In this document: piece after piece, positions 9,020 to 20,644 of the stretch | Layout of the letters: each line of letters begins with the position of its first letter | Position numbering within the stretch: position 1 is the first letter of the stretch | Source: Burkholderiaceae bacterium | Lineage (GTDB): Bacteria > Pseudomonadota > Gammaproteobacteria > Burkholderiales > Burkholderiaceae_C | Assembly (NCBI GenBank): GCA_024235995.1 | Contig: JACKLI010000001.1 | Coordinates: 3,038,001 to 3,102,000 of the forward strand | Reading direction: 5' to 3' | DNA length: 64,000 nt | Made by a program: the position numbers and the translations under genes | Notes under the pieces: model-generated | What the model saw: only the letters and a program-made list of their open reading frames with translations | Told to the model about the DNA's origin: nothing | Database searches by the model: none

Positions 9020-9066
9020 ATGAAAAAAGACAAAAACGCCTGAGCCTCGCGGGGCATCAGGCGTTT
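9020..9066 (-). terminator. Rho-independent terminator after rpsO
   Basis: The sequence 9034-9066 forms a 10-bp perfect stem (AAACGCCTGA / TCAGGCGTTT) with a 13-base loop. On the minus strand it is followed by a T-rich run (TTTTTGTCTTTTTT). It lies 15 bases past the rpsO stop, between rpsO and pnp. Confidence 0.88.
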
Positions 9067-9081
9067 GTCCGGTGCATGGGC

Positions 9082-9348
9082 TTACTTGCGCAGGCCCAGT
9101 TTGGCGATCAGGGCCAGGTAGCGGTCGGCGTCCTTGCCCTTGAGGTAGTCCAGCAGCTTGCGGCGGCGGCTGACCATGCGCAGCAGGCCGCGGCGGCCGT
9201 GGTGGTCCTTGGCGTGCTCTTTGAAGTGCGGGGTCAGCTCGTTGATGCGGGCCGTCAGGATGGCCACCTGCACCTCGGGGCTGCCGGTGTCGGCGGCCGC
9301 GCGGGCGTTGTCCTTGACCACGGCGGCCTTGTTCTCTTTGGAGATCAT
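9082..9348 (-). CDS. rpsO: 30S ribosomal protein S15
   Basis: S15 is a primary 16S rRNA-binding protein of the small subunit. From MISKENKAAVVKDNAR it has 88 aa, the usual size. The family pattern is clear in TGSPEVQVAILTARINELTPHFKEH and DHHGRRGLLRMVSRRRKLLDYLK. A longer in-frame opening to 9426 is rejected because only the shorter start aligns with the family. Confidence 0.98.
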   Translation of the reverse strand: MISKENKAAVVKDNARAAADTGSPEVQVAILTARINELTPHFKEHAKDHHGRRGLLRMVSRRRKLLDYLKGKDADRYLALIAKLGLRK

Positions 9349-9441
9349 GTCAATGTCCTCGTTCCAAATGATTTGACTTGCGCGGTGCGCCGGAACTGCG
9401 CGCCGCGTGCGTTCTGCCAGATGCAAAACCTGTGGAGTATA

Positions 9442-10629
9442 TCAAGACCGGCCGGATGCCCCGGGAGCCTGCCCGGCCAACCAGGCCTGCAGCCGCTGCA
9501 CGCCCTGCCCCAGGCGCGCCACGTCTTTCGAGGCAAAGCACCAGCGCAGCCAGCCCTCGGCCTCGGGGGCAAAGGCCACGCCCGGGGCCAGGCCCAGGCC
9601 GGCCTCGGCCACCAGGCGCTTGGCCAGTGCCAGCGAATCGGCAAAGCCGTCGATGCGCAAAAAGGCGTACATGCCGCCCGGAGCCGCGCTGGTGTGCACG
9701 CCGGGCACGGCCTGCAGCAGCGGCACCAGGGTGTCGCGGCACTGGCGCAGGTGCGCCACGATGCGCGGGGTGATGGCCTCGGTCTGCGCCAGCGCGGTCA
9801 GCGCGGCGCGCTGCACGAACACCGGCGCGCAGGAGGTGTTGAACTCCAGCAGCTTGCCCATGTGCGGCGTCATCGCCGCCGGCATGGTCAGCCAGCCCAG
9901 GCGCCAGCCGGTCATCAGGAAGGCCTTGGAAAAGCTTTGCACGGCCACCAGCCGGTCGTCGGGCTTGGCAATATCCAAAAAGGAAGGTGCCGCGCCACTG
10001 GGCACATCACTGCGGTAGTACAGGCGCTCGTACACCTCGTCGGCCAGGATCCAGGTGCCCGTCTCGCGGCAGCGCGCCAGGATGGCCTGCTGCTCGGCCC
10101 GCGTCAGCGTCCAGCCCGTGGGGTTGTTGGGCGAGTTGACGACCAGCAGGCGGGTGGTGGGCGTGATGGCCGCCAGCAGCGCGGGCAAGTCCAGCGCCCA
10201 GGCGCCGTCGGCTTGGGGTTTGAGCGCCAGGCAGCGCAGGCGCGCGCCCAAAATCAGCGGCTGCGCCGTCAGGTTGGGCCACACCGGCGTGACGGCCAGC
10301 ACCTCGTCGCCGGCGTCCACCAGCATCTGCACCGCCAGCATCAGCGCGTTGACGCCGCCCGAGGTGATGGCGATGCGGTCGGCCGCGATGGGCCCGTGCA
10401 GGCCGCTGGCGTAGTCGGCCACGGCCTGGCGCAGCTCGGGCAGGCCCAGGTTGTGCGAGTAGAAGGTTTCGCCCGCCTGCAGCGCCGCCACGGCGGCGGC
10501 GCGCACCGGCTCGGGCGTGACCTCGTCGCTCTCGCCGAACCAGAACGGCAGCACGTCGGCGCGGCCCATGCCGGCGTTGGCGACTTCACGAATCTTGGAT
10601 TCTTCGAGGTTCAGGATGGCTTGACGCAT
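9442..10629 (-). CDS. Pyridoxal-phosphate-dependent class I/II aminotransferase
   Basis: This is a fold-type I aminotransferase of 395 aa, expected to transfer amino groups between an amino acid and a 2-oxo acid. The family pattern is present: SHNLGLPELRQAVADY near the N-terminus, NSPNNPTGWTLT, the ADEVYERLYY segment, and the PLP lysine in SFSKAFLMTGWRLGW (K about 231). The exact substrate cannot be told from sequence. It is a single gene on the minus strand, upstream of rpsO, with only a weak ribosome-binding site. Confidence 0.9.
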   Translation of the reverse strand: MRQAILNLEESKIREVANAGMGRADVLPFWFGESDEVTPEPVRAAAVAALQAGETFYSHNLGLPELRQAVADYASGLHGPIAADRIAITSGGVNALMLAVQMLVDAGDEVLAVTPVWPNLTAQPLILGARLRCLALKPQADGAWALDLPALLAAITPTTRLLVVNSPNNPTGWTLTRAEQQAILARCRETGTWILADEVYERLYYRSDVPSGAAPSFLDIAKPDDRLVAVQSFSKAFLMTGWRLGWLTMPAAMTPHMGKLLEFNTSCAPVFVQRAALTALAQTEAITPRIVAHLRQCRDTLVPLLQAVPGVHTSAAPGGMYAFLRIDGFADSLALAKRLVAEAGLGLAPGVAFAPEAEGWLRWCFASKDVARLGQGVQRLQAWLAGQAPGASGRS

Positions 10630-10717
10630 GGAAGCACGGCTTTTCTAATGCAACGGAGCGCGAGCATCGCACAGTTGGCGGCGCCGCGCTGGCCAACGAC
10701 ACACGGGAGGACATGCC

Positions 10718-11002
10718 ATGCAACCGATCAACCGCCGGCTCATCTCCGGCGCCCTGTTCCTGTCCCTGCTGGGCGCGCTGCCGGCCGCGCAGGCCGAGTC
10801 CGCGCGCCGCAAGAAGAGCGGGACCAAGGCCAAGCCGCGCAGCGGCGCCGGCTCGCGCGGCGTGCGCCTGAAGCCCTCGCCGACCACCACCTACGCCAAC
10901 GGCGAAACACCGGCCGAGCGCCAGCGCAACGAGGACGCCCGCCTGCGCCGCGAGTGCCAGGGCCGGCCCAATGCGGGGGCCTGCCTGGGCTATGCCCAGT
11001 AG
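10718..11002 (+). CDS. Small exported protein of unknown function
   Basis: This 94-aa protein has a signal peptide: basic MQPINRR, hydrophobic LISGALFLSLLGALPA, then AQA|ES as a likely cleavage site near residue 26. The mature part is very basic (SARRKKSGTKAKPRS) and contains two cysteines near the C-terminus (RRECQGRPNAGACLG). A strong ribosome-binding site (GGGAGGACATGCC) supports the start. I do not recognise a named family. It is probably periplasmic. Confidence 0.75.
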   Translation: MQPINRRLISGALFLSLLGALPAAQAESARRKKSGTKAKPRSGAGSRGVRLKPSPTTTYANGETPAERQRNEDARLRRECQGRPNAGACLGYAQ

Positions 11003-11025
11003 CCGGGCACGAAGCCCATGACTCC

Positions 11026-11068
11026 TAAAAAAAGAGCTGCCGGCGCTTGATGCACAAGCGCCGGCAGC
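11026..11068 (-). terminator. Hairpin terminator between convergent genes (degP side)
   Basis: A 14-bp perfect stem (GCTGCCGGCGCTTG at 11036-11049, CAAGCGCCGGCAGC at 11055-11068) has a five-base loop. On the minus strand it runs into TTTTTTT, so it ends degP transcription; it also sits after the small plus-strand gene. Its sequence resembles the hairpin at 33144-33182. Confidence 0.88.
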
Positions 11069-11088
11069 CCATTTGGCCTGGAAATCGA

Positions 11089-12588
11089 TCAGGCCAGCGG
11101 CACGGGCACGAACAGCTGCTGCCCGTCGCGCTCGATCAGCAGCGCCACCGACTTGCCGGACTTGGCCAGCACGGCGCGCATCTGCTCGACGCTGGTGGCG
11201 GGCTGACCGTTGATGGCCAGCACCACGTCGCCCGACTGCACGCCGGCCGCGGCGGCGGCGCCCTCGGCGTCTTCCACCAGCAGGCCGCCGGGGCCGGTCA
11301 CGCGGGCTTCACGCCGCTCCTGCGGCTGCAGCGGGCGCAGCGCCAGGCCCAGCCTGTTGCCGCTGTCGGCATTGCCCGCCTGCGCCACCGCCTCGTCCGA
11401 GTCCTGGATGCCCTGCAGCGTGGCCGTGAGGTCCTCTGGCCGGCCGTTGCGCCAAACCTGCAACTGCAGCTTCTCGCCCGGCCTGGCCAGCGCGATGCTG
11501 GCCGGCAAATCGCCCGAGTCGACGATGGTCTGGCCGTTGGCCTTCAGGATCACGTCACCAGGCTTGAGCCCCGCCTTGTCGGCCGCGCTGCCCTTGGTGA
11601 CCTGCGCCACCAGCGCCCCCTCGGGGCTGGGCAGCTTGAAGGAATCGGCCAGCGCCTGGTTGACCTGCTGGATCGTCACGCCCAGGCGCGCGTGCTCGAC
11701 CTTGCCGTGCGCCACGATCTGCTCCTCGATGTGCGTGGCCAGCTCGATCGGGATCGAGAACGACACGCCCTGAAAGCCGCCCGAGCGGCTGTAGATCTGC
11801 GAGTTGATGCCCACCACCTGGCCCTGCGCGTTGAACAGCGGCCCGCCCGAGTTGCCGGGGTTGACGGCCACGTCGGTCTGGATGAAGGGCACCGAGCTGT
11901 CGTCGGGCAGCGAGCGCCCCAGCGCGCTGACGATGCCGGCGGTGACGGTGTTCTCGAAGCCGAAGGGCGAGCCGATGGCCAGCACCCAGTCGCCCGGCTG
12001 CAGCGCCTTGCTGCTGCCCAGCTTGACGGTGGGCAGGCCATGCGCGTCGATCTTGAGCACGGCGATGTCGGTCTTGGTGTCCAGGCCCAGCACCTTGGCC
12101 TTGTACTCGCGCCGGTCGGTCAGCTTGACGGTGACCGTCTTGGCGCCCTTGACCACGTGCGCGTTGGTCATGATCAGGCCGTCGGGGCTGATGATGAAGC
12201 CCGAGCCCAGGCCGCGCACCGGCACCGACTGGCTGCCGCCGTTGGGCCCTTGCTGAAAGGCCTCGGGCGGAATGCCGAAGCGGCGCAGAAAGTCGCGCAT
12301 GCCGGGGTCGATCGCCGCGCCACCGCCGTCGCTCACCTTCTCGACGCCGCTGACGCTGATGTTGACCACCGCCGGCCCCTCGCGCGCCGCAATGGCGGCA
12401 AAGTTGGGCGCCGCGACCTGCGCGCTGGCGGCCGCCGGCGCCGCGGCGGGCGCCATGGCCACCACCGCCGGCTGCGCCTGGGCCGGCGTCGAGAAGTCGC
12501 GCACCGCCGTCACGCCGGCGCCGCCCAGCACGCCCGCAGCCAGCAGGGCCAGCGCCAGGCGCGAGGTTTTGAATTTCAGGGAGCTCAT
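11089..12588 (-). CDS. degP: DegP/HtrA (Do family) periplasmic serine endoprotease
   Basis: This is an envelope protease/chaperone that degrades misfolded exported proteins. It has 499 aa from MSSLKFKTSRLALALL, with an N-terminal signal peptide (about residues 1-35). The catalytic triad is visible as H in MTNAHVVKGAK, D in DIAVLKIDAHG and S in VAVNPGNSGGPLFN. Two PDZ domains follow (about 275-370 and 400-490), the second shown by GGLLVEDAEGAAAAAGVQSGDVVLAING. AAAGGACTGACC upstream fixes the start at 12588. It follows the histidine kinase gene on the same strand, which suggests envelope-stress control of the protease by the two-component system. Confidence 0.94.
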   Translation of the reverse strand: MSSLKFKTSRLALALLAAGVLGGAGVTAVRDFSTPAQAQPAVVAMAPAAAPAAASAQVAAPNFAAIAAREGPAVVNISVSGVEKVSDGGGAAIDPGMRDFLRRFGIPPEAFQQGPNGGSQSVPVRGLGSGFIISPDGLIMTNAHVVKGAKTVTVKLTDRREYKAKVLGLDTKTDIAVLKIDAHGLPTVKLGSSKALQPGDWVLAIGSPFGFENTVTAGIVSALGRSLPDDSSVPFIQTDVAVNPGNSGGPLFNAQGQVVGINSQIYSRSGGFQGVSFSIPIELATHIEEQIVAHGKVEHARLGVTIQQVNQALADSFKLPSPEGALVAQVTKGSAADKAGLKPGDVILKANGQTIVDSGDLPASIALARPGEKLQLQVWRNGRPEDLTATLQGIQDSDEAVAQAGNADSGNRLGLALRPLQPQERREARVTGPGGLLVEDAEGAAAAAGVQSGDVVLAINGQPATSVEQMRAVLAKSGKSVALLIERDGQQLFVPVPLA

Positions 12589-12670
12589 GGTCAGTCCTTT
12601 CAAGCCATGTCCCGGACCGGGACGATGGGGGGACTGTGAGCCGCGAGAGTTAGGTGAAACTTAAACCGGC

Positions 12671-14068
12671 TCAGGCGCTGAACCGCACCCCCACCCGCGC
12701 CCCGCCCAGGGCCGCCGAGGCGTCGATGACGACCTGCGCCCCATGCCGCCGCGCCACCGCCTGCACGATGGCCAGGCCCAGGCCGCTGCCATGGCCGGCG
12801 GCGCCGGGCACGCGGTAGAAGCGGTCGAGCACGCGCTGGCGCTCGGACGGGGCGATGCCGGGGCCGCTGTCTTGCACCGCCAGCTCGGCCGCGCCGCCCC
12901 CCCCGCGCGCCGCCGATACCTGCACCACGCCGCCCGCGGGCGTGTGCTTGAGGGCGTTGTCGATCAGGTTGCGCAGCAGCACGGCCAGGGCGTCGGCCTG
13001 GCCCTGCACGGGCAGCTCGGCCGCGCCCTCATCGGGCCCGCGCAGCTCGATCTGGCGCGTCTGGGCCTCGGGCATGGCGTCGTGCACGGCGCGGCGCGCC
13101 AGGGCCATCAAATCGACAGGGGCGCTGGCGGCGGCAACGCCGTCGCCGTCGTGGCGCGCCAGGGCCAGCAGCTGCTCGACCAGGCGCGTGGCGCGGTCCA
13201 CGCCGGCCAGCAGGCGCTCGGTGGCCCGCTGGCTCGCCTCGGGCGTGGCGGCGCGCTGCAGGCTTTGCACCTGCAGGCGCAGCGCGGCCAGGGGCGAGCG
13301 CAGCTCGTGCGCGGCGTCGGCGGTGAAGTCGCTCAGCTGCCGCCACGCCGCGTCCAGCCGCGCCAGCAGGCCGTTCATCTCGGCCACCAGCGGCGCCACC
13401 TCGGCCGGCAGGCCGGCCACGGGCAGGGGCGCCAGGTCGCCCGCGGCGCGCGCGGCCAGCTGGCGGCGCAGGCGGTCCACGGGCGCCACGGCGCGGCCCA
13501 CCACCCACCACACGATGAGCATCAGCATGGGCGCCAGCAGCGCCACCGGCAGCACGGCGCGCAGCGCCAGCTGGCCGGCCATGCGCCGGCGCGCGCTTTG
13601 CGCCTGCGCGATCTGGATCACCTGCGTGGCCGTCTCCAGCGTGTACACGCGGTAGGGCTCGCCGGCGGCCAGCACGTCCGAGAAGCCGATCACGGCCTGC
13701 GGCGGCAGCAGGCGCGCCGAGGGCGAGCGGTACAGCATGATGCCGTCGGCGCGCCACACCTGGATGATCAGCTCCTGCGAGCCGGGCGGGCCGTCGAGCA
13801 CGCTGCCCTCCAGCACGGTGGCGGCCAGCCCGCCGGTGAGCGACAGGGCGATGCGCTGCATCTGCGCGTCGAACACCGACTCGACCTCGGCGCGCGCGGC
13901 GCGCCAGGTGACCGCCGCCTGCGCCAGCGCCGTCACCAGCACGGCCAGCAGCAGCAGCACCGTCAGGCGCACGCGCAGCGAGGGGGCAGGTTTGTCCATT
14001 TTCAAATCATTTTGGCCACCAGCCGGCGCGGAATATGCCTGACCAGCTATTGATTCAGGGGTCGTCAC
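12671..14068 (-). CDS. Two-component sensor histidine kinase (QseC/TctE-like)
   Basis: This is an inner-membrane sensor kinase partnered with the response regulator just upstream. It has two transmembrane segments (about residues 30-55 and 165-190) around a periplasmic loop. HAMP, the phosphorylated histidine in AAHELRSPLAALRLQ, and the ATPase motifs NLIDNALKHTP, DSGPGIA and GHGSGLGLAIV follow in order. Listed from the GTG at 14068, which has GGAGG seven bases upstream and overlaps the regulator stop, it is 465 aa. The ATG at 13999 would give 442 aa. The 23 extra residues are encoded by a dispersed repeat (13998-14057), so the shorter start is equally plausible. Confidence 0.88.
   Translation of the reverse strand: MTTPESIAGQAYSAPAGGQNDLKMDKPAPSLRVRLTVLLLLAVLVTALAQAAVTWRAARAEVESVFDAQMQRIALSLTGGLAATVLEGSVLDGPPGSQELIIQVWRADGIMLYRSPSARLLPPQAVIGFSDVLAAGEPYRVYTLETATQVIQIAQAQSARRRMAGQLALRAVLPVALLAPMLMLIVWWVVGRAVAPVDRLRRQLAARAAGDLAPLPVAGLPAEVAPLVAEMNGLLARLDAAWRQLSDFTADAAHELRSPLAALRLQVQSLQRAATPEASQRATERLLAGVDRATRLVEQLLALARHDGDGVAAASAPVDLMALARRAVHDAMPEAQTRQIELRGPDEGAAELPVQGQADALAVLLRNLIDNALKHTPAGGVVQVSAARGGGGAAELAVQDSGPGIAPSERQRVLDRFYRVPGAAGHGSGLGLAIVQAVARRHGAQVVIDASAALGGARVGVRFSA
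13998..14057. repeat. Dispersed repeat element (AGCTAT family), copy between regulator and kinase genes
   Basis: The plus strand reads TTTTCAAATCATTTTGGCC then CCAGCCGGCGC, then GACCAGCTATTGATTCA. The GGCC, CAGCCGGCGC, AAT, TGC and CAGCTAT blocks align in order with the sequence inside uvrD at 28648-28718. It fills the space between the response-regulator stop and the ATG-start option of the kinase. Confidence 0.55.
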
Positions 14069-14750
14069 CGCCCACCTCCGCGCCGCCCGCGGGCGCCGCC
14101 GGCACCAGGTAGCCCAGGCCGCGCACGTTCTCGATCAGGCCGGCGCCCAGCTTGCGGCGCACGCCGTGGATGTAGACCTCGACCGCGTTGCTGCTGATTT
14201 CCTCGCCCCAGGCGTAGAGCTTGTCCTCCAGCTGCTGGCGCGACAGCACGCGGCCCGGGCGCGCCAGCAGGGGCTCCAGCACCGCCCATTCGCGCGCCGA
14301 CAGCTGCACCGGCTGGCCGTGCAGCGTGACCTCGCGCGTGGCCGGCACGATGCGCACCGCGCCCCAGGCGTAGGCCGGCTCGGCGCGGCCGTGGGCGCGG
14401 CGCAGCAGGGCGCGCACGCGCGCCAGCAACTCGTCCAGGTCGTAGGGCTTGACGATGTAGTCGTCGGCGCCGGCGTCCAGCCCGGCCACGCGCTCGGCCA
14501 CCGCGTCGCGCGCGGTGGCGATCAGCACCGGCAGGCGCTGGCCGTGCGCGCGCAGGGCGCGCAGCACCTCCAGCCCGCTCCTGCGCGGCAGGCCCAGGTC
14601 CAGCAGCAGCAGGTCGTACGCGGTGCTGGCCAGCGCCGTGCCGGCCTGGGCGCCGTCGCGCACCCAGTCGGCGGCATGGCCCTCGGCGCGCAGCGCGTCG
14701 TGCACCACCTCGCCGATCATGGCGTCGTCCTCGGCCAGCAGGATTCGCAT
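14055..14750 (-). CDS. OmpR/PhoB-family response regulator
   Basis: This is a DNA-binding response regulator of 231 aa from MRILLAEDDAMIGE. The receiver domain (1-115) has acidic residues near 8-9, the phosphorylation aspartate in LLLLDLGLPRRSG (about D51) and K in DYIVKPYDLDEL. The C-terminal winged helix (about 125-220) carries LSAREWAVLEPLLARPGRVLSR and VEVYIHGVRRKLG. A longer opening to 14813 contains intergenic repeat sequence and is rejected. It is the first gene of the probable regulator-kinase-degP operon and is divergent from the Mrp operon. Confidence 0.94.
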   Translation of the reverse strand: MRILLAEDDAMIGEVVHDALRAEGHAADWVRDGAQAGTALASTAYDLLLLDLGLPRRSGLEVLRALRAHGQRLPVLIATARDAVAERVAGLDAGADDYIVKPYDLDELLARVRALLRRAHGRAEPAYAWGAVRIVPATREVTLHGQPVQLSAREWAVLEPLLARPGRVLSRQQLEDKLYAWGEEISSNAVEVYIHGVRRKLGAGLIENVRGLGYLVPAAPAGGAEVGGDDP

Positions 14751-14777
14751 GGCGGCATTGTGACCCAGCGCCGCTTC

Positions 14778-14805
14778 GCTCCAAAACTCCTGATTTGATA
14801 GCTCC
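14778..14805. repeat. Partial dispersed repeat (AGCTAT family)
   Basis: In reverse complement this reads GGAGCTATCAAATCAGGAG followed by TTTTGGAGC, matching one end of the elements at 8876 and 13998. It lies in the divergent promoter region between the response regulator and mrpA. Confidence 0.4.
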
Positions 14806-14888
14806 AGACCCATGGCCGGTGCCGATTACCGATCGCACTCGGCTGCTATATTCGGGTGCCGTCCCCGCCTGCCCCAACCCACCGCCCG

Positions 14889-17815
<2,927 letters not shown>

Positions 17816-17816
<1 letters not shown>

Positions 17817-18178
17817 TGGAGGTCATCATGGCCATCGCCATCGGCGTGCTCGGCGGCTCGGGCGTGTGGCTGGTGCTGCGCCCGCGCAGCTTCCAGGTGC
17901 TGATCGGGCTGGCGCTGCTGTCCTACGCGGTCAACCTGTTCATCTTCGCCATGGGCAGCCTGTTCATCGGCCGCGAGCCCATCGTGCGGCCCGGCCTGGC
18001 GGCCAACCTGCAGAACTACACCGACCCGCTGCCGCAGGCGCTGGTGCTGACGGCCATCGTCATCGGCTTTGCCACCTCGGCGCTGTTCCTGGTGGTGCTG
18101 CTGGCCTCGCGGGGGCTGTCGGGCACCGACCACGTCGACGGCCAGGAGCCCGACGCCGACGCGCAGGAGCGGCGATGA
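17816..18178 (+). CDS. mrpC: Monovalent cation/H+ antiporter subunit C
   Basis: This is a small NuoK-like subunit of the Mrp/Pha antiporter, 120 aa from MEVIMAIAIGVLGGSG. It has three transmembrane segments and the family sequence QVLIGLALLSYAVNLFIFAMG, followed by DPLPQALVLTAIVIGFATSA, typical of MrpC/NuoK. It starts on the last base of the mrpA stop and overlaps mrpD by four bases. A longer in-frame opening upstream lies inside mrpA and is ignored. Confidence 0.95.
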
Positions 18179-19878
18179 GCAGCGGCTTCGTGGCCTCGCT
18201 GATGCCGCACCTGATCGCGGCGCCCATCCTGCTGCCCATGGCCACGGCGGCGCTGATGCTGCTGCTGGGCGACGCGCGCCGGCCGCTGAAGGCCTGGGCC
18301 AGCGTGCTGTCGTGCGCGCTGGGGCTGGCGGTGTCGGTCGGGCTGCTGCTGTGGGTGCAGCACGGCGACGGCCCGCACGCGGTGGGCGTGTACCTGCCCT
18401 CCAACTGGCCCATTCCCTACGGCATCACGCTGGTGGTGGACCGCCTGTCGGCCATGATGCTGCTGCTCACCAGCGTGCTGGGCCTGGCCGCGGTGCTGTA
18501 TTCGGTGGCGCGCTGGGACCGCGCCGGCACGCACTTCCACCCGCTGCTGCAGCTGCAGCTGATGGGGCTGGCCGGCGCGTTCTTGACGGCCGACCTGTTC
18601 AACCTGTTCGTGTTCTTCGAGATCCTGCTGACCGCCTCCTACGGCCTGCTGCTGCACGGCTCGGGCTGGGCGCGCGTGCATTCGGGGCTGCACTACATCG
18701 CCATGAACCTGATGGCCTCCACGCTGTTTCTGATCGGCGTGGCCATTTTGTACGGCGTGACGGGCACGCTCAACCTGGCCGACATGGCCATCATCGTGCC
18801 CGCCATCGCCGACACCGACCGCGGCCTGCTGCACGCCGGCGCGGCGGTGCTGGCGGTGGGCTTTCTGGTCAAGGCCGCGGCCTGGCCGCTGAACTTCTGG
18901 CTGCCCTCCACCTACGCCAGCGCGTCGACGCCGGTGGCGGCGCTGTTCGCCATCCTGACCAAGCTGGGCGCCTACGCCGTGCTGCGGGTGTGGACGGTGC
19001 TGTTCGGCCCCGACGCCGGCGTGTCCACCCTGTTCGGCGGCCCGGCGCTGGTGGGCATCGGCCTGGTCACGCTGGCGCTGGGCGCCATCGGCGTGCTGGC
19101 CACCCAGCACCTGGGGCGCATGGTGGCGTTCTGCGCCATCGTGTCCTCGGGCACGCTGCTGGCGGCGCTGGGCTTCGGGCGACCGGCGGTGACGGGCGGC
19201 GCGCTGTACTACGTCCTGGGCTCGACGCTGGCGGTGTGCGCCTTCTTCCTGCTGTCCGAGCTGATCGACCGCGCGCGCGACATGGAGGAGCAGCCGGCCG
19301 ACCTGAGCGACGTGCAGACCGACAACGCCTTCGCCTTCCCCGTCAACCTGGTGCCCACGCGCGACGTCAACCTGGACGAGGACGAGCAGGCGCTGATCGG
19401 CCTGCCCATTCCGGCGGCCATGGCCTTCCTGGGCCTGGCCTTCATCGTCTGCGGGCTGACGCTGGCGGGGCTGCCGCCGATGGCCGGCTTCGTCGGCAAG
19501 GTGGTGATGCTGTCGGCGCTGCTCAACCCGGCCGGCTTCGGCCAGAACGCACCGGTGTCGCCGGCCGCCTGGGTGCTGCTGGGCCTGCTGCTGGCCAGCG
19601 GCCTGCTGTGCATCATTGCGCTGTCGCGCGCGGGCTCGCGCTACTTCTGGTCGCCCACCGGCCGGCCGGTGCCGCGCCTGCGCCTGATCGAGACCCTGCC
19701 CATCGCCGCGCTGCTGCTGCTGATCGGCGTGCTGGTGTGGCGCGCCGACGACGTGCTGCGCTACGTCAACGCCACCGCGCGCGAGCTGCACGACCCGCGG
19801 CACTACATCGGCACGGTGATGGCAGCCCAGCCCGTGCCCTCGCCCGTCGCCAACGGCCAGAAGGGACTGCGGCGATGA
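18175..19878 (+). CDS. mrpD: Monovalent cation/H+ antiporter subunit D
   Basis: This is a NuoN/NuoM-like ion-translocating subunit of the Mrp/Pha antiporter. It has 567 aa and about 14 transmembrane helices. The conserved core includes LFNLFVFFEILLTASYGLLLHG (the functional glutamate lies in FFEI), VKAAAWPLNFWLPSTYASASTPVAALFAILTKLGAYA, and GLPPMAGFVGKVVML. A soluble insertion with acidic residues (about 370-405) lies between helices. It overlaps both neighbours by four bases. Confidence 0.95.
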   Translation: MSSGFVASLMPHLIAAPILLPMATAALMLLLGDARRPLKAWASVLSCALGLAVSVGLLLWVQHGDGPHAVGVYLPSNWPIPYGITLVVDRLSAMMLLLTSVLGLAAVLYSVARWDRAGTHFHPLLQLQLMGLAGAFLTADLFNLFVFFEILLTASYGLLLHGSGWARVHSGLHYIAMNLMASTLFLIGVAILYGVTGTLNLADMAIIVPAIADTDRGLLHAGAAVLAVGFLVKAAAWPLNFWLPSTYASASTPVAALFAILTKLGAYAVLRVWTVLFGPDAGVSTLFGGPALVGIGLVTLALGAIGVLATQHLGRMVAFCAIVSSGTLLAALGFGRPAVTGGALYYVLGSTLAVCAFFLLSELIDRARDMEEQPADLSDVQTDNAFAFPVNLVPTRDVNLDEDEQALIGLPIPAAMAFLGLAFIVCGLTLAGLPPMAGFVGKVVMLSALLNPAGFGQNAPVSPAAWVLLGLLLASGLLCIIALSRAGSRYFWSPTGRPVPRLRLIETLPIAALLLLIGVLVWRADDVLRYVNATARELHDPRHYIGTVMAAQPVPSPVANGQKGLRR

Positions 19879-20369
19879 TGCGGCGGCTGCTGCCCGCCCC
19901 GCTGCTGAGCGCCGCGCTGGTCGCGCTGTGGCTGGTGCTGAACGCCTCGCTGGCGGTGGGCGACGTGCTGCTGGCGCTGCTGCTGGGCCTGGCCGTGCCG
20001 GTGCTGCTGGCGCCGCTGCGCCCGGCACGCCCGCGCATGCGCCACCCTTGGACGGTGCTGCGCCTGATCGGCGTGGTCGGCCGCGACGTGCTCGAATCGA
20101 ACGCGCGGGTGTTTCTCACCCTGCTCACCCCGCCGGGCCAGCCCAGGCACGCGCGCTTCGTGCGTGTGCCGCTGCAGCTGCGCGACCCCAGCGCGCTGGC
20201 GGCGCTGGCCGTCATCACCACGGTGGTGCCCGGCACCGTGTGGTGCGAGCTGGCGCGCGACGGCAGCGCCCTGCTGCTGCACGTGTGGGACGCGCCGGAC
20301 GAGGCCGCCTTCGTCGCACACTACAAGCAGCGCTACGAGCAGCCCCTGCGGGAGATCTTCGAGCCATGA
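19875..20369 (+). CDS. mrpE: Monovalent cation/H+ antiporter subunit E
   Basis: MrpE is a subunit found only in Mrp/Pha antiporters. The protein is 164 aa from MMRRLLPAPLLSAALVALWL. Two N-terminal hydrophobic segments are followed by the family pattern DVLESNARVFLTLL and ALAALAVITTVVPGTVWCELARDG, which is diagnostic for MrpE. It overlaps mrpD and mrpF by four bases each, so the start is fixed by context. Confidence 0.94.
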   Translation: MMRRLLPAPLLSAALVALWLVLNASLAVGDVLLALLLGLAVPVLLAPLRPARPRMRHPWTVLRLIGVVGRDVLESNARVFLTLLTPPGQPRHARFVRVPLQLRDPSALAALAVITTVVPGTVWCELARDGSALLLHVWDAPDEAAFVAHYKQRYEQPLREIFEP

Positions 20370-20644
20370 GCAGCTTCCTGTCCGCCGCCATCGCCATCAC
20401 CCTGGGCGTCTACGGCCTGGCCGGCCTGCTGCTGCTGGCGCGCGTGCTGCGCGGCCCGACGGCGCTGGACCGCGTGCTGGCGCTGGACCTGCTGTACGGC
20501 ATCGGCATGCTGTCGGCGCTGGTGCTGGGCATCCGCTACGCCAGCCACGTCTACTTCGAGGCCGCCCTGCTGATCGCCCTGCTCGGCTTCGTCAGCTCGA
20601 GCGCGATGGCCAAGTTTCTGCTGCGAGGGGAGGTGATCGAATGA
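20366..20644 (+). CDS. mrpF: Monovalent cation/H+ antiporter subunit F
   Basis: This is a small three-helix subunit of the Mrp/Pha antiporter, 92 aa from MSSFLSAAIAITLGVY. The family motif RVLRGPTALDRVLALDLLYG is followed by two more helices. Its stop overlaps an ATG at 20641 that looks like the ancestral ATGA junction to mrpG. A 221-bp tandem repeat now separates it from the real mrpG start. Confidence 0.93.
   Translation: MSSFLSAAIAITLGVYGLAGLLLLARVLRGPTALDRVLALDLLYGIGMLSALVLGIRYASHVYFEAALLIALLGFVSSSAMAKFLLRGEVIE

Noticed and set aside
5525..9043. A 1172-codon open frame on the plus strand
   Set aside because: It lies antisense to the quinone oxidoreductase and pnp genes and is rich in Ala/Gly/His/Arg, a usual artefact of GC-rich third positions.
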